From Gammaproteobacteria bacterium (GTDB lineage: Bacteria > Pseudomonadota > Gammaproteobacteria > Pseudomonadales > Halieaceae), in assembly GCA_030433415.1 (NCBI GenBank), contig JAUIMF010000005.1:1-64000 (forward strand): DNA of 64,000 nt, written 5' to 3'. The notes under the pieces are model-generated. The model did no database searches and had not been told where the DNA came from. It worked only from the letters and a program-made list of their open reading frames with translations. The position numbers and the translations under genes are program-made. This document shows positions 26,912 to 35,012 of this stretch, one piece after another. Position 1 is the first letter of the stretch; each line of letters starts with the position of its first letter.

Positions 26912-29900
26912 CTACGGGCCACACCACTCATGAGAGAGGCCAAGCGCGGTGAAATAGAGTGCGCAACGCACGGGCTCCGGGTACAGACTCTGCAATGCGC
27001 GACGATAGGCGGACAACTGCTCACCATAGTGCGACGATTGCTCCGCAAGAAAATCGGCTCGAGCCTGCCCTGGCAGCGGTACCGCGGTTTTGTAGTCCAC
27101 CACCCAGCGTTCGTCCTTCTTTTCGTCCACAAAGACGTAGTCCAGCACCAGATCTCGCACACCCGCGTCGTCAGTCAGGCCTACGGCCAACTCTGCATGA
27201 CGATCGGGACGATTTCGATCGAGCATCCAGCGCGCCCAGGGGTCGTTTAGCGTGCGGTTTAGGTCTACCAGAGCGCGCGAACACAGTTCATTGTGTGAAG
27301 CCTCATCAACGCCCTCATCACCGAGTGTGATCTGTACCAGCGTCAACAGCGCGTCGTCACACTGGTCGGGCAACTCCGCGCGATAGACCAGCGATTCCAA
27401 CGCCCGGTGGACCGCCGTGCCATAAGCACGCGCTGTAAGATTCTGTACCGGCAACTGCAGGGAGCTGGCCGGGGTTCCCGTCGGGGCCTCAATATCGGGC
27501 ACCTGCATCAACCGCCGGTACCCGGCCTTTTTGTGCGTGGCGGCGTCAGTTGGTTCGTGGTACTGAGGCACGTAGCTGTTCTCCAGCGCGGGCCAAAGAT
27601 CGCTGAGCAGCGAGGCGGAACCTGGTGCACTCGGTGCCTCTTGTCTGTCGTTCCAGGGCAGGGTTCCACTCAACCAAAGGTAGTCGGCAGCACGGGTGCA
27701 ACCCACATAGAAAAGGCGGGTCAATTCCAGACGCCGCTTTTCTTTTGCCTGCGCATACAAAAAGTCATACAGACGCCCTGTGTCTTTGGCACCGACGGCA
27801 CTGCGGACATCCAGAAGGAATGCCGCACCTGTATCGGGTAGTACGTACTCATCCCACAGCAGCAGGTCCCGCTCCTGTCCGCCGGAACTCCGCGTAAGAG
27901 CGGGCAGATAAACCTGATCGAACTCCAGGCCCTTGGCTTTGTGCAGGGTCATGACCTGCAGCTTGCTGCCGCGATTGGCCGGCGCGCTATACAGGGACTG
28001 CAAAGCGTCATCCAGAACCGTCAGTGCGAGCCCCTCTCCTTCTTGTGCCAACTCCTCCAGCAGTTGAAAAAAGCTTTCGGCATCTGCTCGGTCCGACTCA
28101 CCTGCCAGCGACGCGTCGCCGCCGAAACGTATCCAGCTTTGTTCAACCCATACGCGCACCGCCAGTCGGTCACGATAGTGTTCGACCCACAAAAACCACT
28201 CATGCAGCCATTGCAAACGATCCTGGGCCGACGCTGAGAGGCCCTCCAACTCGCCAGGCCCGCTGCGTCTAAAGCTGTCACCGCTACCAAAGTGGCGACT
28301 GATCAGCAGCAGGTCCTCGTGCCCTAACCCGACCGATGGACAACGCAACAGACAAAGCCAGCTGAACCTGTCGAGGGGGTCTGCCAGTACCCCATACAGC
28401 GTGCGCAGATCCTGAATCAGCGGCCGCGAGCCGAGCGGGTCGAGGTCCTGGCCCGCAAAGGGTATGCCACGTTCGCGGAGGCCCCGAAGCACGGGCTGCA
28501 GGTGGTTTCGGGTACGCCCCAGAATCGCGATGGACGTCACGCCCGGGTCCTCCAATGCGGGCAACAGACGCGAGCAGAGCGCATCGACCTCGGCTTCTTC
28601 ACCACCATCACCAGTGAACAGCCGAATCTCGGGGGGCTGTTCGAGTGCACGCGCGGTATCGGCAGAACGAAAGGCCGCCGCACCGAGTTGACTGTCATCT
28701 TCGACAGGGAAAGCCGCAGAAAACTGCTTGTTGCACCACTGCACCAGCGCACCGGTGCTGCGAAAGTTGACGGTCAGATCCAGGGGTTGGAGCGACAGGT
28801 CTCCCACCCCGGTACCGCGGGCCTGGATAAACAGACCGACATTCGCTTCGCGAAAGCCATAGATCGACTGCATCGCGTCACCGACCAAAAACAGCGTACG
28901 CGGGGCATCCGGATTACTGTCGTTGTGTTCAGCCCAACCTCGAGTCACACGTCGCACGAGTTCGAACTGCAGCGTGGACGTGTCCTGAAATTCATCGACC
29001 AACAGGTGCTCAATGCGATGGTCGAGTTGCAGAGCCAGGTCTGTGGGCGCCTCGTCCTCGCCCAGCGCCGTCAAAGCAGCCAGGGCGATCTGCGCATGAT
29101 CTGCCTCACCGTGCTGACGGAACACCAGCAGAAGCTGGGCCGCGAGTCGTGGCAACGCCCGCGTCAGAGAGGCAAGCACGTTCCAGTGTCCGCCGTCGCC
29201 GCCGGGCTCCGGGAGCGTCAGCAGACGGCGAAGTTCGGTGCACAGTACTTCACCACCCTCTTCCCGGAGCCGGGTCAACAGCTCAACCATCTCATTCTTC
29301 AGTTCGCGAGCGGCGTCAGAGTCAACGGGAAACCCCGAGCGTTTGTCGACGGTCTTGCGCCAGTCTCCGCCCTGGGTCAACAACAGCCCTATCATTGCCT
29401 GCCAACGGGCTACATCGTCCTGCGTCGGATCAAAGTCCAGGGCCCTGCCAGCGCCCTGTAGTTGATCCCGCTGCCCCAGCACCGTCTGTAGCGTCTGCAG
29501 ATACGGTTTCAGATGCAGACGCGCCCGCTCCAGGCGGTAGGCTACCAGCGCCTGAATAGACATCTGCAGCGATGCTTCTTCGTGGTCGCCAACCGATGAC
29601 ACCCCAAGGCGCGGCAACCATTGATCACGTCGGGACAGCAGCTGCGCGAGCAGGTCCAGCGTGGTCTCCCACTGGTTATCCAGGTGCAGCAGCAGTGTCT
29701 CGACGTCGCGGCGTCGGCCCTCATCACTGCTGCGTAGCCCTGCTTTGAGGAACCGCTCGGCGGCTTCGCGATACAGCGGCCGGGCATCATCAATCGTCCT
29801 CAGCTGACCACCACAGCCGGACTGCACGGGCATCTGCCGGCTCAGCTCGCTACAGAAGCTGTCGATGGTGCGGATCGCCAGACGATGACTGTTACGACGA

Positions 29901-30229
29901 ATGCCCCAGTTGAGGGACAGGTCCCGCTCCAGCGCACCCATGGCCAGGGTACGCAGCTCCCGCTCATGCGCTGACTGTGCGGGTCTGTTTGCCGCGGCAT
30001 CGCTTAACGCTTCGATAACCCGCGAGCGCATCTCCGCCGCGGCTTTGCGGGTAAAGGTGATGGCGACAACGCGTTCGGGGTCATCACAGCGCGCCAGAAG
30101 CGCGAGGTAACGCTTTACCAGCAAACCGGTTTTACCTGAACCGGCTGGTGCACTGACGCAGAATGACCCCAGGGGGTCGAGAGCCCGCTGTCGCGCCGCA
30201 TGATCCTGGGGGAGATGATCTTCGCTCAC
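26912..30229 (-). CDS. UvrD/AddA-like helicase-nuclease
   Basis: A 1105-residue superfamily 1A helicase with a C-terminal nuclease. Walker A is APAGSGKT (about 27-34), motif Ia has ITFTRKAAAEM, Walker B is LLVDEFQDTS (about 409-418), the SF1 motif GDAMQSIYGFR follows, and VMTLHKAKGLEFDQVYLP is motif V. The C-terminus carries a PD-(D/E)XK core (LDYVFVD ... WVVDYKT). It resembles AddA/RecB-type double-strand-break-end processors. I chose GTG 30229, which overlaps the upstream stop as GTGA; GTG 30253 is the alternative. The partner gene upstream encodes an AddB-like nuclease. Confidence 0.9.
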   Translation of the reverse strand: MSEDHLPQDHAARQRALDPLGSFCVSAPAGSGKTGLLVKRYLALLARCDDPERVVAITFTRKAAAEMRSRVIEALSDAAANRPAQSAHERELRTLAMGALERDLSLNWGIRRNSHRLAIRTIDSFCSELSRQMPVQSGCGGQLRTIDDARPLYREAAERFLKAGLRSSDEGRRRDVETLLLHLDNQWETTLDLLAQLLSRRDQWLPRLGVSSVGDHEEASLQMSIQALVAYRLERARLHLKPYLQTLQTVLGQRDQLQGAGRALDFDPTQDDVARWQAMIGLLLTQGGDWRKTVDKRSGFPVDSDAARELKNEMVELLTRLREEGGEVLCTELRRLLTLPEPGGDGGHWNVLASLTRALPRLAAQLLLVFRQHGEADHAQIALAALTALGEDEAPTDLALQLDHRIEHLLVDEFQDTSTLQFELVRRVTRGWAEHNDSNPDAPRTLFLVGDAMQSIYGFREANVGLFIQARGTGVGDLSLQPLDLTVNFRSTGALVQWCNKQFSAAFPVEDDSQLGAAAFRSADTARALEQPPEIRLFTGDGGEEAEVDALCSRLLPALEDPGVTSIAILGRTRNHLQPVLRGLRERGIPFAGQDLDPLGSRPLIQDLRTLYGVLADPLDRFSWLCLLRCPSVGLGHEDLLLISRHFGSGDSFRRSGPGELEGLSASAQDRLQWLHEWFLWVEHYRDRLAVRVWVEQSWIRFGGDASLAGESDRADAESFFQLLEELAQEGEGLALTVLDDALQSLYSAPANRGSKLQVMTLHKAKGLEFDQVYLPALTRSSGGQERDLLLWDEYVLPDTGAAFLLDVRSAVGAKDTGRLYDFLYAQAKEKRRLELTRLFYVGCTRAADYLWLSGTLPWNDRQEAPSAPGSASLLSDLWPALENSYVPQYHEPTDAATHKKAGYRRLMQVPDIEAPTGTPASSLQLPVQNLTARAYGTAVHRALESLVYRAELPDQCDDALLTLVQITLGDEGVDEASHNELCSRALVDLNRTLNDPWARWMLDRNRPDRHAELAVGLTDDAGVRDLVLDYVFVDEKKDERWVVDYKTAVPLPGQARADFLAEQSSHYGEQLSAYRRALQSLYPEPVRCALYFTALGLSHEWCGP

Positions 30230-32904
30230 GATGCCAGCTCGTTCACGCGACACAGCGCCTGCCGCTGACAGAAATCGCAGGCATCACCCTGGGGGTCAAC
30301 CCGGTTTTCTCCCGCGACGTACTCGCCCACCAACTGTTCGAGCTCTGACCGCCAGTACTCCCGATGAAGCGCCATACTCATCTCGCGCGTGTCGCCTTCA
30401 TGCGAGTAATTGTGGGCGGGGTGTATCCCCTCGGCAAACTCGCCATCGCCCACCCCGCTATATCCGGCTTCGCCGGGTCGCAGACACCCGTAGGCGATAC
30501 CGTCCGCAGGGGCATCAAGCAAGGCGTACAACAGGAGCTGCGGGCGCTTTGGCCTTGCCTCGAACCACCGCTTGAGAACTTCTGGCTTACCGGTCTTGTA
30601 GTCGATGATGAGGGTGCGACCATCCGCCAGCTGGTCCTTGCGATCAATTCGCAGTCGCAGGGTCAGACCTGCCAGTTCCAGGTCCTGTGTTTCTTCTCTG
30701 GCGACGACGCTGAAAGGCGTGCGCTGCATCTCCAGCGAAAGCCAGTCCGTCAGCACCTTCGCCATACGCAGGCGTTCGATATCGAGGACCTCGCTGCCCA
30801 ACAGCACTCGTCGAGCCCCAGTGACTTCCTTAAGCGCGTCATCCAGCGCTTGTTCGATGGTCTGCCCGATCAATGCTTCGTCAGCGTCCTCAAGCGCCGC
30901 ATGATCCGGAAACACGCCGTAAAGAAAATGCAGGGCGCGATGGAGCAATTGTCCGCGCTCCCAGGGAAACAAGCCTGCCAGTCGATCCGACGGCGCAAAG
31001 GCATTCAACCGGCCCCGGGCGAAGGCGCGGAAGGGGCATAGGGACTGGTCCTCAATGACTGCGCTACCTGTACCCTGCGACCGCTCCTCTTCACTGAGGG
31101 GCACAGGGTGAAGCGACACGTCCTCGATCTGCGCCGGGGTGTTCTGCATGAACCAGGTCGGGGCAATTGCTGCCTCTTCTGCAAAATCGTAGCCCGCGTT
31201 CAGGAGTAATGGACTGGGTGACACGAGCGCTTCGTCGGCACGATTCACGTAGCTCACGAGCAACTGCCCGGTGGATGCACACCACGAAGACCAGCGAGCG
31301 TGAGACCAGCGATGCTCCCAGTTACTGTCGCAGTGTGGCATCTCGTGCTTGCGCTGCAATGTGGTGGGCAAATAAGGATTGGGACTCGCGGCTGCCGGCC
31401 ACTGCTGGGCGTCCATACCGGTGACCCAAAGGCCATCAAACGATAGTCCGGTGGTTTCCAGGGGGCCGAGCACCTGGATGCCGCGATCCTGGGTCTGCGG
31501 CTGAAACTGCTGCTCGCCAATGTGACTGCGCAACTGCGCCAGGCAGCTACCGTAATCCAGCGGCGGTAACACCTCGTCCAGTGCCGCAAAGCTCTCCAAT
31601 GCCTGTTGCCAGTGTTGCAATTGCTGGTACTCCAGTGAATCCAGGCTCTGACCGCGCGGCCAGCCCCAGGCTTCAAGAAGGTTCTGCAACGTAGCGATCC
31701 ATTGCGAAGGCACTCGCTTGCTCTGGAGCAGGCGCTCCTCCGCTTCTAACGCCCGGGCGCGGTCCCACGGCGCCGTACCGGGCCGGAAGGCGTCGTTGAG
31801 CATGCCACGCATCAGAAACTGCGGCAGCTCTGCCTGCCCCAGATCCTTCAGGGCATCCACGCTGGATTGCAGCGGCTGTTTGCCTTGCTCAAAATCTGCC
31901 AGAAAGCGGGAGTGAAGCACCGTCACCAGGCTGTCTACCGACACGGTTTCAGCGTTCAGAGAAAGCACATGCAGGGCATCGCGAATCAGGGGTACCTGGT
32001 CCAGACGAAACCCGGTGGCGAAATTCACGGGCAGACTGTCGTAGTCCACGGTCAGACAATCGAAGCATCGCCTGAGCAGCGTCTCGAAGATCGCGCGATC
32101 GCCATCCATATCTGACAACACCACGGCGTACCGGCCAGTCGGATGCTGGTCGTGGCGCGCTTTGCACCATTGCGCGGCGGCTGACAATTCCTCGCGAGGG
32201 TCGCTAAAAACCCGGACGGTGTTGGCACTGGTGTTGGCACTGGTGTTGGTATTGGAGTTGGTGTTGGCTCGTGGCGAGCTACCGTTTTCTACCACCGAGG
32301 CGTCAAAAACCTTCGCTATCCGCTGGTACAGTGGCGGCAGATCATCCAGGTGAAGCAACAGAATTTCGCGAGCGTCAGGGGTCACCTGCGCCAGTTCCGC
32401 AACCGCCTGCTCCGGTGTGATCCACGCCCGCTCGCGCATTTCACGGCGAAAACGACCGCTCCACACCAAAAAGGCCTCGCTGTCAGCACCAAAGCTGAAG
32501 CTCTGGGCCAGGGCTGAATCTTCAGGATCAAGGCACCACAGCTCAAGGCGCTCGTGCGCCTCCTGGCAAAGCGCCGCCGCACGGGACGTGTTGAGCAACG
32601 AAAAGCCGCGAGGATCCGCCTCGATGATCTGCTGCCAGAGCAGTCGCTGCATCGGTGCGCTCATCACGCGCCGCGGCACAAGTTGGCCCCGTGTAACCCG
32701 CCTGTTCCACAGATCGAGCCAGTACTGACGATGAGGCATGATGTCGCCGCGCACCCAGGCGGTATCTCGCCGCGCTCTGCGCCATTGGGCCAGGGCATCG
32801 CGCACCGCACGACTGAGACGACGATTGGGCGTCAGCAGGTCGGCTCCGGCTTCGAGGCGAAGCGCAAGATCCTCGTCAAGCTCAAAAAGCGGACCAAGGG
32901 TCAT
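30226..32904 (-). CDS. AddB-like Fe-S nuclease, 'probable DNA repair protein' family
   Basis: An 892-residue protein matching the layout of the family catalogued as TIGR03623 (probable DNA repair protein, AddB-related). The N-terminal two-thirds is a degraded helicase-like region; the C-terminus has a PD-(D/E)XK nuclease core (LRLRIDRKDQL ... LIIDYKTGKPEV, about 735-765). Four cysteines bracket the nuclease as in AddB: Cys623 (CPFRAFARG) and Cys876, Cys879, Cys885 (CDFCQRQALC), expected to hold a 4Fe-4S cluster. Residues 213-230 are a low-complexity Asn/Thr/Ser linker. It is the first gene of a minus-strand run and overlaps the helicase gene by 4 bp. Likely works with it in end resection. Confidence 0.87.
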   Translation of the reverse strand: MTLGPLFELDEDLALRLEAGADLLTPNRRLSRAVRDALAQWRRARRDTAWVRGDIMPHRQYWLDLWNRRVTRGQLVPRRVMSAPMQRLLWQQIIEADPRGFSLLNTSRAAALCQEAHERLELWCLDPEDSALAQSFSFGADSEAFLVWSGRFRREMRERAWITPEQAVAELAQVTPDAREILLLHLDDLPPLYQRIAKVFDASVVENGSSPRANTNSNTNTSANTSANTVRVFSDPREELSAAAQWCKARHDQHPTGRYAVVLSDMDGDRAIFETLLRRCFDCLTVDYDSLPVNFATGFRLDQVPLIRDALHVLSLNAETVSVDSLVTVLHSRFLADFEQGKQPLQSSVDALKDLGQAELPQFLMRGMLNDAFRPGTAPWDRARALEAEERLLQSKRVPSQWIATLQNLLEAWGWPRGQSLDSLEYQQLQHWQQALESFAALDEVLPPLDYGSCLAQLRSHIGEQQFQPQTQDRGIQVLGPLETTGLSFDGLWVTGMDAQQWPAAASPNPYLPTTLQRKHEMPHCDSNWEHRWSHARWSSWCASTGQLLVSYVNRADEALVSPSPLLLNAGYDFAEEAAIAPTWFMQNTPAQIEDVSLHPVPLSEEERSQGTGSAVIEDQSLCPFRAFARGRLNAFAPSDRLAGLFPWERGQLLHRALHFLYGVFPDHAALEDADEALIGQTIEQALDDALKEVTGARRVLLGSEVLDIERLRMAKVLTDWLSLEMQRTPFSVVAREETQDLELAGLTLRLRIDRKDQLADGRTLIIDYKTGKPEVLKRWFEARPKRPQLLLYALLDAPADGIAYGCLRPGEAGYSGVGDGEFAEGIHPAHNYSHEGDTREMSMALHREYWRSELEQLVGEYVAGENRVDPQGDACDFCQRQALCRVNELAS
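32218..32265 (-). repeat. 12-bp tandem repeat coding an Asn/Thr/Ser linker
   Basis: Four adjoining 12-bp units on the plus strand: GGTGTTGGCACT twice exactly (32218-32241), then GGTGTTGGTATT and GGAGTTGGTGTT. Read on the minus strand they encode Asn-Thr-Ser-Ala/Asn-type quartets inside the AddB-like protein (residues about 214-229). Unit length is a multiple of three, so copy-number change would keep the frame. Confidence 0.8.
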
Positions 32905-33088
32905 ACCAGATACCTCGTAACGATCAGAACGGGTGCTGTTTCTGGCCGACGCGCGAGGGTGTTTGCGGTGTTTCTATTACGCTGCCTACCCTTCATGCCA
33001 CCACTGCTTTAAAATCCCGCCGCTTTCACTGATCCGATTCCCTTCGCCGTCTCGCATGAACTGTCGGCACTCTAGCAGGACCCCGCTC

Positions 33089-34162
33089 ATGAGCAACAAC
33101 GTGCACAACGTAAATGTCGCCTCACAGGACATATTGGTCACACCCGCCAGTCTGAAAACGGCGGTGCCCTTGACAGAGGCGAGAGCCCGGGCAGTCACCG
33201 AAGCCCGCGAGACCGTCTGGAACATCCTCGACCGCAAAGACCCGCGCCTGCTGGTCGTTGTGGGTCCCTGCTCTATTCACGACCCCGAAGCCGCGATGGA
33301 CTACGCCCGTCGCCTGAAAGCCCTGAGCGATGAACTGGCTGACACGCTCTATATCGTTATGCGGGTCTATTTTGAGAAACCGCGCACGACCGTCGGCTGG
33401 AAGGGACTGATCAACGATCCTCACCTCGACGACTCCTTCCATATTGAAGAGGGGCTGCATCTGGCCCGGGGGCTGTTGGCGGATATCGTGGATCTTGGCC
33501 TGCCGGTTTCAACGGAGGCGCTGGACCCGATCTCGCCCCAGTACATTCAGGACTTGATCAGCTGGTCGGCGATTGGTGCCCGCACCACCGAATCCCAGAC
33601 GCACCGTGAGATGGCCAGTGGCCTGTCTTCGGCGGTTGGCTTTAAAAATGGTACGGACGGTGGGCTTACGGTGGCAATCAACGCGTTGCGCTCTGCCAGC
33701 CGTGAGCATCGTTTTCTCGGGATCAACAGCCAGGGGCAGGTATCCGTATTCACGACTCGCGGTAATCAGTACGGGCATGTGGTTCTTCGCGGTGGCAGCG
33801 CTGGCCCCAACTATGACTCAGTGCATATCCGCCTGTGTGAGCAGGCGCTGGAGAACGCCGGTCTGCCAGCCACGATCATGGTCGATTGCAGTCACGCCAA
33901 TTCCAACAAGGACCCATCGCTGCAACCGCTGGTGGCAGACAACGTGGCCAACCAGATTGTTGCGGGCAACCGCTCGGTCATCGGGCTGATGATTGAGAGC
34001 AACATTCACGCCGGCAATCAGCCGTTGTCTGATAAACGTGAGGAACTCGCCTACGGCGTCTCTATCACCGATGGATGTATCGATTGGGACGACACCGAAA
34101 ACTGCCTGCGTGGTCTACACAGCAAGCTCTCGGGAGTGCTTACGGCGCGGCTGCAGGACTGA
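33089..34162 (+). CDS. aroG: 3-deoxy-7-phosphoheptulonate (DAHP) synthase, class I
   Basis: A 357-residue class I-alpha DAHP synthase, which joins phosphoenolpyruvate and erythrose 4-phosphate in the first step of aromatic amino-acid synthesis. Family motifs are clear: [38 protein letters not shown], the [18 protein letters not shown] block, VGFKNGTDG, and [11 protein letters not shown] with the metal/PEP-site residues. The frame opens far upstream at 32933; ATG 33089 has AGGA 8 nt upstream and the expected N-terminus. The feedback specificity (Phe, Tyr or Trp) cannot be read safely, so aroG is used generically. Divergent from the nuclease gene. Confidence 0.93.
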   Translation: MSNNVHNVNVASQDILVTPASLKTAVPLTEARARAVTEARETVWNILDRKDPRLLVVVGPCSIHDPEAAMDYARRLKALSDELADTLYIVMRVYFEKPRTTVGWKGLINDPHLDDSFHIEEGLHLARGLLADIVDLGLPVSTEALDPISPQYIQDLISWSAIGARTTESQTHREMASGLSSAVGFKNGTDGGLTVAINALRSASREHRFLGINSQGQVSVFTTRGNQYGHVVLRGGSAGPNYDSVHIRLCEQALENAGLPATIMVDCSHANSNKDPSLQPLVADNVANQIVAGNRSVIGLMIESNIHAGNQPLSDKREELAYGVSITDGCIDWDDTENCLRGLHSKLSGVLTARLQD

Positions 34163-34256
34163 GCGGCATCGCGCCAAGGCGCTTACGCGAGAATTACGCG
34201 CTGACGCGTCCCACGTGCATCCCGCTCTGGTTCGGTACCGCTGCGGACAAGCAAGC

Positions 34257-34832
34257 TCAATAAAACGCGTTGCTCCGGTCCGAGTGATCCGTCATATCGC
34301 GCACTCCCTTGAGCTGGGGAAGCTGCTCGAGAAGGGTTTTTTCTACGCCGTCCTTCAACGTGATACTCACGGCACTGCAACCCTGGCAACCGCCGCCAAA
34401 TCGCAACACGGCGTATTCATCTTCCGTGACTTCCACCAGCGACACCTCACCGCCATGGGACGCCAGCGCAGGATTCACCTCGTTGTACAACACGTAATTT
34501 ATGCGGTCTTCGATCGGTGAGTCCTCATCGACCCGGGGCATTTTTGCGTTGGGCGCCTTGATGGTCAGCTGTCCACCCATGCGATCTTTGGCGTAATCGA
34601 CCAGCGCATCTTCAAGAAACGGCACGGAGCGACCCTCGAGCCAGGCCGTGATTTTCTCAAATTTCTTTTCGACATCATCGTCTTTCACATCGCCATCGCG
34701 ACAGTAGGCGATGCAGGTTTCGGCACGGGGCGTACCGGGTTGATTGATAAACACACGCACCCCCAGGGCATCGTCCTGCTTCGAAAGCAGCTCCGTCAGA
34801 TACTCCTGGGCACTGTCGGTGATTGTCAGCAT
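34257..34832 (-). CDS. nfuA: Fe-S biogenesis protein NfuA
   Basis: A 191-residue NfuA, which carries 4Fe-4S clusters to apo-enzymes and protects them under stress. The N-terminal degenerate A-type domain (about 1-95) has lost the third cysteine of true A-type carriers, and the C-terminal Nfu domain has the cluster pair Cys149/Cys152 in [10 protein letters not shown], the same numbering as in E. coli. It is a single gene, convergent with aroG. Several nearby products (sulfite reductase, ETF-QO, the AddB-like nuclease) need such clusters, though NfuA serves the whole cell. Confidence 0.95.
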   Translation of the reverse strand: MLTITDSAQEYLTELLSKQDDALGVRVFINQPGTPRAETCIAYCRDGDVKDDDVEKKFEKITAWLEGRSVPFLEDALVDYAKDRMGGQLTIKAPNAKMPRVDEDSPIEDRINYVLYNEVNPALASHGGEVSLVEVTEDEYAVLRFGGGCQGCSAVSITLKDGVEKTLLEQLPQLKGVRDMTDHSDRSNAFY

Positions 34833-34930
34833 TAACCGGGCTCCAAAAACTTAGTAAAACGCTCGGGAATTATAGCCGAGCCTCCTTCTGTTAAACACCC
34901 GGACCACGCGCAAATCTATATCGAAATATT

Positions 34931-34958
34931 TTGATATAGCTTGTAGCGCTGGTATAGT
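34931..34958 (+). promoter_or_regulatory. Predicted sigma-70 promoter of metH
   Basis: TTGATA (34931-34936) and TATAGT (34953-34958) are separated by 16 bp, each differing from the consensus by one base. Transcription would begin near 34965, giving a leader of about 48 nt before the metH start. Confidence 0.6.
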
Positions 34959-34973
34959 GCGACCCCTACAGGC

Positions 34974-34999
34974 TACAGAGCATGGGGCTCTGTACGTAA
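34974..34999 (+). promoter_or_regulatory. Leader hairpin with tiny ORF before metH
   Basis: TACAGAGC (34974-34981) and GCTCTGTA (34987-34994) form a perfect 8-bp stem with loop ATGGG. The ATG of the loop opens a five-codon frame (Met-Gly-Leu-Cys-Thr, stop at 34997-34999), ending 13 nt before the metH ATG. No T-run follows, so it is not a terminator. It does not match the cobalamin, SAM or SAH riboswitch patterns I know. Confidence 0.4.
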
Positions 35000-35012
35000 C
35001 CAACGAGCACCC

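Noticed and set aside
28502-29461. 319-codon plus-strand frame
   Set aside because: Antisense shadow of the UvrD-like helicase; no ribosome-binding site or recognisable domain.
34931-35012. SAM, SAH or cobalamin riboswitch before metH
   Set aside because: The leader is under 50 nt and has only one simple hairpin; it lacks the conserved cores of these riboswitches.
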